Below, in pieces: positions 22,912-33,384 of a DNA stretch of 64,000 nucleotides (the stretch's first letter is position 1; each line of letters begins with the position of its first letter). The stretch lies in the NCBI GenBank assembly GCA_027924585.1, contig BSBM01000191.1, positions 3,286,001-3,350,000 on the forward strand, in the 5' to 3' direction. The translations under genes were made by a program, and so were the position numbers. The notes under the pieces were generated by a model. That model did not search any database. It was not told where the DNA came from and saw only the letters and a program-made list of their open reading frames with translations. Source of the DNA: Larix kaempferi. Lineage: Eukaryota > Streptophyta > Pinopsida > Pinales > Pinaceae.

Positions 22912-23468
22912 TGTTAAATTTCATACATTCCTAGCATAATAATATAAATGCATAACCAAGATTACTAGAAGCAAGACAAAGCACAAAACAACAACACAGA
23001 GTTTACCCTTGGAAACCCAATTGGGAAAAACCTAGCAACCTTCGCATAGAGATGATAATCCTGAGATCTTAGTACAAATAAGATAAGAGAAAATGTGGAA
23101 ATGTCTTCCACAAGTAGAAACCCCAAAACAACTATCTCCTCCAGCTAGTGCGAAATCTGCTTTCTCCAAGTGATGCGCAAATGCTAAGTGAGTGAATGAG
23201 TGATAATGAGGTGCACTAACCTCTTATTTATACAAGTGCAAAACTGGAAAAATCCCTAACTGGCCCGACTTCACTTGGGGGCAATAAATAATTTAATTTT
23301 AATATTTTTCTTTTGTTTATTTGCACCCCAAGGTTTACATTGACTCTTTCATGTGGTTACATAAATAATTACATCCAGTTCATCTCCTTTAGCAGGTACA
23401 AACAAGTACAATTAAAGTACAATAAAATATAATGAATAATATCTTATGAAGTTGTACAAAATCCAACA
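22912..23468 (-). repeat. Copia #3 5' LTR
   Basis: 557 bp with the same termini as the 3' LTR. The TATA box on the element strand is TATAAATA (23225-23232). PBS directly inside, target duplication CTAAG directly outside. Confidence 0.94.
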
Positions 23469-24489
23469 CTAAGGACCCTTGCGGGCATTCTGGAAGTGGA
23501 GTAAATGACATGGCACAAATATGATGATGTATGATGGGTTAATAAGCCCATTACAAAGGGGGTTGTAGCCCAGATGTCTTGAAGAAGCTCATGCACAAGC
23601 CTTAAATCAAGATGGCCACCTTAAATAAATCGAATTTGATTTATTTAATGTTAAAATTAAAATATTCTGGAAGGGCAGCAAATGACGTGGCATAAAAATC
23701 AATTGATTGTTTATCTCCTTGATTGAAGGATGGCCACCTTAAATAAATCTCATTTGATTTATTTAATTATTATAATGATAAAAATAAAAATAAAAAGACA
23801 TGTCGGCCTCCAGATTTTATGGAGAAGAAAAGTATAAATAGAGACAAAGCTCTAATTTGTAAGGTGTGGATTTCGGGTGAGATAAAGGATGGTGAGCTTT
23901 GATTTTCGGGATAGGAGAGGTCTGAGATTTTCGGGCAGCAGCAGATCAGCTGGAGCATCAATGAAATAAGGTTTTGATCCTCTGATTTCAGGTTAAGGAC
24001 AGACATTATGAAAGCAGCCCTTGGAGAAAATTGTGTGGAAGATATGATGTGATTGAAGATCTTTTATATTTCTGATTTCTGATTTTTCTGGGCATGAAGA
24101 ATTCGAGATATTGCTGATGGAGCCGCTGTAGAAGAATTCCTTTTAATATTTTTTTGGGTTACAACACTGGTTCAGCCGCACTTGAGGACAAGTCTTTCAA
24201 GTCTTCTCTCTTGCTGATCCTTGAGTGTACATCTCAGATTTTTGGAGCAGAATGCTGAAGTTTATCTATCTTATATACTGAGCAGATGGTATGAGCAGAA
24301 GATATGAAATAACCAGAACTTTGGTATGATGACCTTGATGTATGACCAGATTATGATGCTGATCAAGTTGATTACTTGATAATGATAACCCTGATTTGAC
24401 AGAAATCAAATTGATTTGACTGAGATGACTGAGATGACTGGATTGAATGTGTGTGTTCTTAGTAAAAGAATATCAGATGATGTTCAGAT
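23469..24489 (+). mobile_element. LTR 'L', middle portion
   Basis: The minisatellite ends near 23500. A segment follows with a repeated motif GGATGGCCACCTTAAATAAA (23610 and 23729) and two related TTCTGGAAG...AAATGACRTGGCA blocks (23497, 23665). A TATA box and a likely transcribed leader come next. The sequence is cut at 24489 by the hAT transposon and resumes at 28633. There is no long open frame. The LTR identity rests on the TATA box, the terminal motif at 29292 and the lack of coding content; the element family is not identified. Confidence 0.5.
23833..23841 (+). promoter_or_regulatory. TATA box of LTR L
   Basis: TATAAATAG followed by GAGACAAAGC, in the arrangement seen in the other plant LTRs in this window. 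Confidence 0.6.
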
Positions 24490-24506
24490 CAGTGTTACAA
24501 ATATCG
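24490..24506 (+). repeat. hAT terminal inverted repeat, left
   Basis: CAGTGTTACAAATATCG, perfect complement of 28616-28632; the following bases (TGTCGGCGAA) are not palindromic with the right end. Confidence 0.96.
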
Positions 24507-24617
24507 TGTCGGCGAATATATCGCTGAGGGTCCAAAAATAAATTCTTGGATTTATTGGCGAAAATGTCGGCAAACATCGACAATATATCGGCAAACTTAA
24601 AAAACTACAAAAATATT

Positions 24618-24915
24618 CATTTTTTTTCAATTTTCTAAACATCTAAAGCAACAAGAACATCAAATAAACACATTGCCACATGCATATGGAAAGAAATCTG
24701 ATATATAAGATGTATAAGACGTATCGCTAGACATCACACATAAAAAATGAATCGTGTCCTTCATTTTTTTTCAATTTTCTAAACATCTAAAGCAACAAGA
24801 ACATCAAATAAAGTTTAAAGTTAAACACATTGCCACATGCATACGGAAAGAAAACTGATATATAAGATGTATAAATAATAAGACGTATCGCTAGACATCA
24901 CACATCAAAAATGAA
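24618..24915. repeat. 144-bp tandem duplication near the hAT left end
   Basis: CATTTTTTTTCAATTTTCTA recurs at 24618 and 24762, and the two copies stay aligned through CATTGCCACATGCATA, GTATCGCTAGACATCACACA and ATGAATCGTGTCCT, with small indels. It lies between the transposase 3' end and the terminal repeat. Confidence 0.92.
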
Positions 24916-25024
24916 TCGTGTCCTGGATCTTGAGTCCCCGACTCATGAATCACCAAAAAAATACAATCAATGTATCTCATAGCGTCAACAGTCATATGCA
25001 ATGAAATCAACTAAATAAAGTAAA

Positions 25025-27720
25025 CTATGGATTCCCTCTACCCCTTCTACGGGTAAAGGTAATCGCTCTAGTAATGGCTCTGCCTCTAGAGCTAGAAAGC
25101 CTAGGTGCTCGTGGGGGTCGTCGTGGACTCTGGCGTCCTCTGCCTCTAGAAGTGCCTAGAAACTGATGTACTCTAGAAGAACTAGAAGAATGATAAGGTA
25201 CTAGGTCACCCTCATCAAGTCCTCTACCATTGCTATTGCTACCATTGCCCCTATAGCTGGGTCCCTCTGGCTGAGACTATGGCCATGAAACTGGTGGCCG
25301 TGAAACTGGTGGCTGTGCAATTGGTGGATGTGCTATTGGTGGCTGTGCTACTGGTGGCTATGCTATTGGTGACTCTGGTGGTGGTACACTCTCAAAGCCA
25401 AACCCCTCATCCTCCCATATCTCACTTTGGGGTTCCTGTGTATCATGATCATCCTCTAACCAATCAGGGGTTGCCTCCATAACAGGTTCCTCAATCTCCA
25501 CTCTCCATGCAGCAGTGGTGTCAATGGCATCCAATGAAATGGCCTCCACCTTAGGTTTTTTCTCAAGCTGCTTCACCCATAACCTGAGATTGTAGGAGAC
25601 GTACACTAGATCATTCAGGCGTTGGGTATCCAACCTGTATGAGGACAGTAAATTTATTAAATTAGAATTTAGAATACATAAATTAGAATTACCTATGGGA
25701 CATAAATTACAATAAATAATGAATTTCGAATTTAATTTCAAATTCTCTAACCTGTTGCGCTTCTTGGTGTGTATTTTTTCAAATACAGTCCAATTGCGCT
25801 CACAACCAGAAGAACTGCATTTCTGTCTAAGGATCCGAACAACAAGCTTTTGGAGATGGGGTACTCGTCTGCCATAGGTTTCCCACCAAGTATCTACAAT
25901 GAATTGGAAAAAGTTAGAAACATAAGAGAAGACATTGAAAATTTAAAATTTAAAACAAAGAAATAAATAAATTGAATTTTCATTCTTGAAAGTTGAACTT
26001 GAAACAAGGTGAAGCTTACTTGGCATTATATTCTTCCTGTCTTGGTAGCCATATCAAACCCAAATGTTCCCATGACCCTCCTATAGATTTCCAACTCTTT
26101 GAAAATCTCTGAATGATCAGCTTCACTTGGCACCATCCTATGGACACAATCCAAGAACCCATCCATTACCTCTGCATCAAACCCGAAGCCACAGGAGTAA
26201 GAGAATGCGGGGTTGAGGAATAGCCCTGCAGCATGAATGGGGCGATGAAGTGTGTTGTTCCATCGCTGATCAATCACCGCCCATATCAATTGTTACTTTG
26301 CTTGCCCCTCATCCCCCCTATCCTCATAGTAGGCACGAATGGCTTCTTTGGCCCTATCCATGGCCTCATATAGGTAGCCCATTGCGGGCTTGTCTCCATC
26401 AACCAAGCGAAGAACCTTTACCAAAAGTTCACAGATGGCACACACCTCCTTCACCCCATCCCAGAAGCTCTCTTGGTATGACACTAGTCTGGATATGGCA
26501 AGTCCCTCCGGTTTAGTGCTAATCGATAAAGCACGCCACTCAGGTGAAAGGAACATAGTCTGTAAGTCCCACATAGAAGTAAGGAGAGACTGAAGAGAGA
26601 TGAAACAAGTGGCAAAGCGAGTGATGGCGGGACGAACCAACTCCCTGTCACGAGTATATTGCCTCATCAAGCTAAGCACAAAAGTATGATTGTATATAAA
26701 TTTGGTGATGCTTCTTGCTGGATCAATGACATCCCTGATAAACTCAATCTTTCCCATATCCTCTAAGATCAAGTCGATACAGTGTGCAACACATGGGGTC
26801 CAAAATAAAGTAGGATACTTGTCTATAAGCATCCTGCCAGCTGCTACATAATTCGCAGCATTGTCCGATATTACTTGGACAACATGCTGCGGACCTATCT
26901 CCTGGATGAACCCATCCAACAACTGACATAGTAATGCTGCATCTTTGATATGTGCAGATGCATCCACGGATTTCATAAACATTATGCCCCTGGGACAATG
27001 AACCAAGAAATTGAGAAGGGTCCTACCCTTCATATCAGTCCAACCATCTGACATCATTGTGCATCCCGTGACCTCCCATGAACCTCGAAGCTCCTCCAAC
27101 CTAGAAGTGCAATCAACATTTTCATTATCAAGGATGGGCCCTCTCAGCTCCTCATAAGTGGGGGGCTTATACCCCGGCCCAACAATAGCAACGGCCTCAA
27201 ACATAGGAACGTAGAATGGGTTCCTCGCAAAGTGGAATGGTATATTGCTCCATAAAAGGCACCGACCCACAAGATTGTCTGCTTCCTTTTTCTCATTTAT
27301 CTTGTACATTGACCTTATACCTGGTTGTCCACCAAGCACAGATCTCGGAACAAAGAAAGGAGATGTAGATGTAGGCATAGCGGAAGATGAGGATAAGGTC
27401 TCACTCCCCACTCCCCCTAAAGTGTGTCCGACTGTCTTGGATCCTAATGACACTCTCATTCCAAGTTCCTGCCTGAAAGCTTCCCTTTCATCTTTCTTCT
27501 TGCCAATACTTTCAATTCCGAGTTTGGCCCTATGAATAATTTCAGGTGTGGAGTTTTTACAAATATCCACCTCACACCCTGAAAGTTGTGCGAGGTGGTA
27601 TTTGAGCCTACTTATCCCCCCCGTCATCTCCTTCCCACACAAATTGCATTTTAGCCTTTGTCGATTATGTGGATCAACAGGCTCTGCATACTCCCATAAT
27701 GGATCCAAAGTCTTTGGCAT
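25025..27720 (-). pseudogene. hAT transposase (BED zinc finger, DUF659, hAT C-terminal)
   Basis: The start is ATG at 27720 (MPKTLDPLWEYAEPVD). The BED finger spans residues 8-49 (CNLC 25-28, H42, C49). The DUF659/catalytic region includes MSDGWTD (213-219), VISDNAANY (273-281) and WTPCVAHCIDLIL (297-309). An in-frame TAA at 26293-26295 breaks the frame before IWAVIDQRWNNTLHRPIHAA. A frameshift near 26033 precedes a 126-bp intron (25894-26019, GT-AG). Exon 2 (25752-25893) encodes TWWETYGRRVPHLQK and SSSGCERNWTVFEKIHTKKR. A 117-bp intron (25635-25751) follows. Exon 3 begins LDTQRLNDLVYVSYNLRLWV and ends in a PPVAQ-type repeat and an RG-rich tail, with stops at 25358-25360 and near 25275. It would bind the terminal repeats and excise the element; this copy is non-functional. 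Confidence 0.94.
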
Positions 27721-28479
27721 GTTTGCAACTTTGTAATATGGTTTTTGGAAACTAGTTTGAAACCTGCAACATTAAAAAAATCATTTTTTAGCATATTGTT
27801 ATTGAAAAAAATTGCAAATCAGATAAGAAAGATTGCAAAAAATTAAAATAATAAATATTATACAAAGTTACAAATACAAACAGGGGTCCTAGGCCTAGCC
27901 TCTAAGGCACACTTGTCACTATTGGCATTTTAATTTTAATTTTTTTATGGATTTAAAATGAGGGTTTTGGGGCTTGGCCCTTGGGTTTTATAATAATTTA
28001 ATAAATATTAAAAATTTAAAAAATTCAAGCCTCAACTTCAAAGTTCAGACTTTAAAAATTTAACACTTAATTTTCCAAATTTTTAAGTTTTTAATTTTAA
28101 ATTTTTAACATACCTCGACTTTGTTGAGGCTTGGAGCCTTGGACCGACCGCCTTTCTCCATGGGCAGCCTTCTCCTCCATGACTTTCTCCTACACAGGCC
28201 GACCTTCTCCTCCATAGGAAGCCTTCTCCTCCACGGTTAAACCCTACCTCCTTCACGGATCCGTGTTCTGAACCCCTATCTCAGCACCCTAGCTCGAGCC
28301 TCGCAGCACCCTAGCTCTCCCGCCTCCCGCCTCCTCGAATTCTCAGCACCCTAGCTCTCCACACAGTCACGAACCACAACTCTGCTTGCAACCCGAATGA
28401 AGACAAAAACAAAAAAAAACCGACTGTTTTAACTTTTATTCACCCCGCGGATGCTGGCGATGTCAACTTATCGACTCGT

Positions 28480-28615
28480 GATTTTTTCTAAAACATCGTG
28501 ATAAAATTGCGATTTTTTCGTTGAATTTATTGCCTTAAATATCGCCGCGATATTTTCCGATAATATCACCGCGGAGATTGTATCGCGATATATCGCGATG
28601 TTGTCGATAAATTGG
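28480..28615. repeat. hAT right subterminal CGATA/TATCG cluster
   Basis: TATCG, CGATA and GCGATA-like words recur about every 10-20 bp (for example TATCGCCGCGATATTTTCCG and TATCGCGATATATCGCGATG). The left end shows a sparser set (TATCGCTGAG, CATCGACAATATATCGGC). Such subterminal clusters are transposase-binding platforms in Ac/Ds-like hAT elements; that role here is inferred. Confidence 0.75.
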
Positions 28616-28632
28616 CGATATTTGTAACACTG
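28616..28632 (-). repeat. hAT terminal inverted repeat, right
   Basis: CGATATTTGTAACACTG, perfect complement of 24490-24506; the 8-mer GTTTAGAT follows. Confidence 0.96.
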
Positions 28633-29292
28633 GTTTAGATGACATGTTTGGTACAACAAGGAAATGATCAATGAAGGATTTGGTTATACAGATTGATGAC
28701 TTGATTGATGACAACCCAATGATATGACAGCTACAAGTACATGAGCTTGATGACAATGACAGCTACAGAAGAAAGTGAAGTGGATAGTATTGACAAGGCA
28801 GTGACAAGTTGTTTAGATGACATTGATATCTTGAAGTGGATGATGTGATATGACAGTGATGGTTGTTTTAAGACAAGAATCAGTATGTAACTGCAAGCTA
28901 GTCTTGCATCTGAGGTTTGGATACCTCAATCTTTCTTAGTTGGTACTAAGAAAACCAGGCTGGGCCCTGGAATAGGAGTTGGTGCTCTTCTTATCAGTTG
29001 GTGCTGATTGTAATCGCGAAGATTGTTGTCTTCCATGAACAATACATAAAACAATTACCAAACAAATGTTGTGTTCTCTTGTGTTGTGCTACTTGTTATG
29101 ATTCAATAATCTAGATGATAAACATGCTTATGATTCATAGATGAGTAGTTGATCGATGCTTATGCAATGATGATGTAAATGGTAGTATAATGCATTGATG
29201 AACTTTGCTTGATTAATAGAAATTGAAGAAAGGGATTTAAATTACCTACACACTGATTCACCCCCCTCTCAGTGTGGCCATTGTGTCCAACA
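28633..29292 (+). mobile_element. LTR 'L', 3' portion
   Basis: It continues the GATGA-rich text interrupted by the hAT. It ends with CTGATTCACCCCCCTCTCAG and TGTGGCCATTGTGTCCAACA, a C-rich stretch followed by a CA terminus resembling the 3' ends of plant Copia LTRs. No PBS follows (AATTAGTCATCC), so it is a solo LTR or is truncated at 29293. No gene seen. Confidence 0.5.
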
Positions 29293-29716
29293 AATTAGTC
29301 ATCCATTTACAACTAAAGAGTAACAGCTATTGAATTTGATATTATCCCTTCACAAGCGTAAATATTTGTAGATATTCTATATTGTACCCCACTTCTATCA
29401 TCTATTTTATCATATAGAAATATATATTTCCTCGTATTGCTTATTCTTCGTGTAGTTATTATTGCAAGATGATGTTTTAATAGCTCGTTTTATAACATAG
29501 GTAAGATGGTTGACTACCACCAATTTATCAGACCTTAGTGTTGCTTACAATATTTGGGTAGTTTTCAATGACACAGGCTTCATATTGTTATATATTATTC
29601 GCTGGCTTTTTATGTGCTACTGTTTTAAATATTGATGAGATTGGATTGCTTTAAAACTTATCGTTTCATGTCAAATATAATAACTTGATGTTGCTTTTGT
29701 TTCATTTATATGGCAG

Positions 29717-29755
29717 GTTTTGGCTGGTCTATATGGCATTTTAACCGCTCTTGTT
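29717..29755 (+). CDS. Candidate 39-nt internal exon, hydrophobic peptide
   Basis: A pyrimidine-rich tract and TATATGGCAG precede, and GTAAGTTCTA follows, a strong acceptor/donor pair. The 39 nt are in phase 0 at both ends and encode VLAGLYGILTALV, which would fit half of a transmembrane helix. No protein family is recognised and no neighbouring exon can be assigned with confidence. Chance occurrence is possible because the exon is so short. Confidence 0.35.
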
Positions 29756-29856
29756 GTAAGTTCTACACTTGGAATTTAATTTTTCAACTTGTTTTGTTTT
29801 TATATCTTTATAATTTATGAATTGTAACCAATCAAAATTTTTAATCTTGCTATCAC

Positions 29857-30075
29857 GGGACCTTGAGTAATGAAAGGTTTAAATCTATTGTATAGCTTCT
29901 TTAACTTGTTACTAGCACTAATCTAGTGAAGAGCATTGTTAATTTTATAATTTATGTTTGGTACATGGGACCTTGAGTAATGAAAGGTTTAAATCTATTG
30001 CATAGCTGCTTTAACTTGTTACTAACACTAATTTAGTGAAGAGCATTGCTAATTTTATAATGTATGTGTACTTAT
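29857..30075. repeat. 110-bp tandem duplication
   Basis: GGGACCTTGAGTAATGAAAG starts copies at 29857 and 29967. Both run through AACTTGTTACTA, CACTAAT and GTGAAGAGCATTG to AATTTTATAAT with few differences. Non-coding. Confidence 0.93.
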
Positions 30076-30516
30076 TTGGATTTGTTTTTCTATGGTTCTT
30101 TTGATAATTTGTCCTATTGGTTTCATTTCAATGCATATTTTTTGATTATTAAGGGACCTTGTATTAAGAGAACTTCCATTAAGAGAGCTTATTTGATGTG
30201 AATGCTTTGCTTCAAAAAGTTGTCGACATGAGAGTGGAGAATCCAAAATGAAATTCAACATACAAACTTCCATGAGATGAGTGCTCCATGGGGATTTCTG
30301 CCGAGGTGCTCTAAAAGATGCCAATTGCCAAAGCTGTTATATGAGAGTAAGAAAAGTGCAAGCTTCAGGTCATTCGGGTCAAGTGTTTGTTGAAACCACC
30401 TCTTTATTTTATTAATTTTTTGACCTTGTCAAGAGGAAATAAGTTTGTTTACTTGGTTCTAGAATAGATCTAAAGAGACTTTCTCTCTCCTTTCTTTTGT
30501 TGGTTGTTGTTGGTCT

Positions 30517-33384
30517 TGTTATCACATCCATAGTAGCTGGGCTACCATGATTGCAGATCAGTTTCCAGTATATCTTTGAGCCAGTCCTTTACACATTTTG
30601 ATGAGATCAGCTGATGATGAGCAGCATTATGATGATCACTCCTATACATTCAGTGGATCTAGAGCTTGTACATTTACAATCTCATGCCAGGACTAAGCCC
30701 CATGACACTAGGTCGGTGACTGAGATATCCATTCCTCTATCATCCAAAGCAGATTGATGACAGTGCCCATATTATATTTAGATGCAGTGCTTTAGTGTGG
30801 TTCAAGTAGTTTAGATCAGGGACTCAGGTATATGATCCAGTAGGTATATTTTGGTACATATGGGTTGTTGATGTGCTCTTCCTCTTATCTAGGTAGTTTA
30901 TGACTGGGTATATTATGATGGTTGCTGGATTTATCTTATTTGATGCTTACTTCTTGTTTAGAATATGAGTGGTTGGTTACTATTAGTAGGAGGTTCTTGT
31001 ATCTACTCGTTGGTCATGTCCTTACTCTATGAAGTACCAACTTGTCCATTCCCTTATTTTAGGGCCTTTGCTATCCATGGCACCATCAATCATTTTCCCT
31101 GTCCATCTGTTATCTTCCAGTTTTGGTTTTGTCCCGATTTACACCTTAGCTAGTGATCTCAAGGATAGATTCGCAGTTTGCATTGTGTCTCGGCTCTGGA
31201 GTGTGTGATTTTAGTCACAGTGGTTGTTCTCTTCTAGTCCTCGAAACCAAGTTTTCCTACAAACAGTGTTGCTAAACACTAGAGCATCAGATCTTAAGTG
31301 CTATATCTAAGGGATGCTTAGTCAGCAAAAACAGTGTTGCTAAACACTACCATGCATATCTATATTAGCTAGTCAGTGGCCAAGGGACGCGCACTCATCC
31401 TTTGTATGATGTGAGGCCCTTTTCCCCTACAGGGCAATAGGTTGGTCACTCTATCGCACATATGGACGGTGGCGGGCAATGGAGGTCATACCGAGTCATT
31501 ATCTGAGGCCCACCAGGCTATTCAGGGCACCTGCTCTTTGAGGCTGGCTAGTGAAAATCTATAAAGTGAACTAAATGTTACATCTTAAATGTGAAAGTTG
31601 ATAAATAAATAAATTGCTAAAAGGTTGCTAGTCTAGAGTCTTTTGGAAGCATTCTCACCACTCTACCCATTTGTGAGATACCACCATCCCTCGTGTTATC
31701 TTCTATCCAACATATGCCTAGGTGGTGTCCCTGGTTCCTTCATCCAAGAGATTGCAGTGTTGAGGTTGTTAAGTCCTTCCCCTAGCCTAGCCTTTGTTTC
31801 TCCACCCTCACCAGGCTATTCAGGGCACCTGTTCTTTGAGGCTGGCTAGTGAAAATCTATAAAGTGAACTAAATGTTACATCTTAAATGTGAAAGTTGAT
31901 AAATAAATAAATTGCTAAAAGGTTGCTTGTCTAGAGTCTTTTGGAAGCATTCTCATTACTCTACCCATTTGTGAGACACCACCATCCCTCGTGTTATCTT
32001 CTATCCAACATATGCCTAGGTGGTGTCCTTGGTTCCTTCATCCAAGAGATTGCAGTGTTGAGGTTGTTAAGTCCTTCCCCTAGCCTAGCCTTTGTTTCTC
32101 CACCCTCACCCATCGTTAGCAAATTGTTCAAGTCAGTAAACGAGTATACACTTGAAAATCTTGTTTATAGTAGTTAATTACTTCGATATGGACTTATATT
32201 TATTATTTACATGCTTATGCCAGTTAAACATCATTCTATGCTTTAGTCTAGCTATTGATATAATTGAAGGAGCATATCATAACCTTTTTTACTCGCACCA
32301 ACAGTCATTTGTGATTTGGTTCATCATTTTGGTCATTCTTGACCTGGTCAACCTAGTTTGATCAAGTCAACCACAGGGTCCAGGATGAGTTTGGGCAGAC
32401 AATGTTCGAGATGCATTATTCATGGCCCATATGTGTCCATTAGATGGTTCCATGCCTCAAACAACAGTTGTAGATAATGGTTTGATGGATTTTTATGATT
32501 ATTATTATTTACGGACCATTATTTTTATTATTCTGGGCATGGATGAGCTTACAGAGGTATCTTTTGATGGTCGCATGGTGTATGATTACTCATTCCTAGT
32601 GGATTTGAGCATTCTGAGCTCATTGGTGCACTCAGTTATCAGTTCCGGGCATTTATAGTCATATTACCACTTTTCTCTAGTTTGCCATGCAGAAATGGCC
32701 TGTCTAGCACTTTCATTGAGCTAGCACGTTCTCCTAGGGTGCCACAGAGGGATATGGGGGTCCAACCAGTCGTTATTACCATTTTACCCCATCCCCAGAC
32801 ATTTTGGTAAAGTTAGATTTGTGTCCAGGACACTTGGCAGCGAGTTATAGGTATTTTTGTACTTTCAAAGGTGGTTTTCCGATAGAGGAATGGCTCATTG
32901 AGGAAATCGATTTGGCTTAGTGGGGCAAGGAAATGTCAAGAGATTGGTTCGAGATATTTTGATGATGATGTCCACACTTTCTAGCACTTGTTCCGGCATC
33001 AGTGGGGTCCACACCTCCTGTTATTCATCATTTTGGATATTTTATTGTGTATTTGAGGGGCCACGATTTGGTCATATGGTCACATTATGATGTTATCTTG
33101 TCATATTATTTGTTATTGTGCCATGGGGCCATGTTAGTGAAGGATATGATTACCTCCTAGCCCCACCATGTGCTTATGTCATGAATCTTAGTCACTTATC
33201 ATGTGGTGCATCCCCCTTGGATGTTTTAGTGAGTGCGCCCCCTCTATTTTTGAGTTGATCCATGTATTGTATTTCCGGCTCATCTTAGCCGTTGATTATT
33301 ATTGTTATATCTTTTGATCTCCACCACTCATTTAAAAGGTATTTAGGGTTTTTGTCTCTCTCATTCCTATTTAAGGAAGAGACT
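30517..33384 (+). mobile_element. TGTTATC-family LTR, copy 4, 5' part
   Basis: It starts TGTTATCACATCCATAGTAG and follows the family order (GTCTCGGCTCTGGAG, GACCTGGTCAACCTAGTTTG, a CACGATTTGGTCATATGG block, TATA-like CTATTTAAGGAAGAG). It is interrupted at 33384 by copy 5 in the opposite orientation and resumes at 37752. A 298-bp internal tandem duplication lies at 31511-32106. No coding content. Confidence 0.85.
31511..32106. repeat. 298-bp tandem duplication inside LTR copy 4
   Basis: CACCAGGCTATTCAGGGCAC starts copies at 31511 and 31809. Both include GGCTGGCTAGTGAAAATCTA, TTGATAAATAAATAAATTGC and CATATGCCTAGGTGGTGTCC. They differ at only a few bases (for example CACCTG/C-T changes), so the duplication is much younger than the LTR. 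Confidence 0.94.

Larger units (their letters stand above)
17511..23468 (-). mobile_element. Copia #3, structurally complete but inactivated (5958 bp)
   Basis: Two 557-bp LTRs (17511-18067, 22912-23468) flank PBS, gag, protease, integrase, RT, RNase H and polypurine tract in the minus orientation. Flanking 5-mers CTACG and CTAAG are a target duplication with one change. The two LTRs differ at roughly a dozen of the first 200 aligned positions, so the insertion is not recent. It sits in the TTGCGGGCAT minisatellite, which continues on both sides. It belongs to the same family as Copia #2. Gag is deleted in its core and pol has several stops, so it would need proteins from another copy to move. 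Confidence 0.95.
24490..28632 (-). mobile_element. hAT DNA transposon, full length, inactivated (4143 bp)
   Basis: The ends are perfect 17-bp terminal inverted repeats (CAGTGTTACAAATATCG at 24490-24506 and its complement at 28616-28632). The flanking 8-mers GTTCAGAT (24482-24489) and GTTTAGAT (28633-28640) match at 7 of 8 positions, the target-duplication length typical of hAT. A BED-finger, DUF659 and C-terminal dimerisation transposase lies on the minus strand. Subterminal regions are dense in TATCG/CGATA motifs. The element sits inside LTR L. A related end fragment lies at 1145-1188 and 5706-5736. Confidence 0.95.
29293..30516 (+). other. Low-copy-looking, T-rich DNA, probably intronic
   Basis: No element ends, LTR similarity or long open frame are seen. 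Base composition (T-rich, pyrimidine tracts) is intron-like. It contains a candidate 39-nt exon (29717-29755) and a 110-bp tandem duplication (29857-30075). It is bounded by LTR L on the left and a TGTTATC-family LTR on the right. Confidence 0.4.

Noticed and set aside
25279-25482. Plus-strand Val/Leu-rich frame suggestive of a membrane protein
   Set aside because: It is the antisense of the proline repeat in the hAT transposase tail.
17140-29292. Target duplication for LTR L as an insertion into Copia #2
   Set aside because: Flanks AAACA and AATTA do not match and Copia #2 coding sequence does not resume at 29293, so a simple insertion is not supported.
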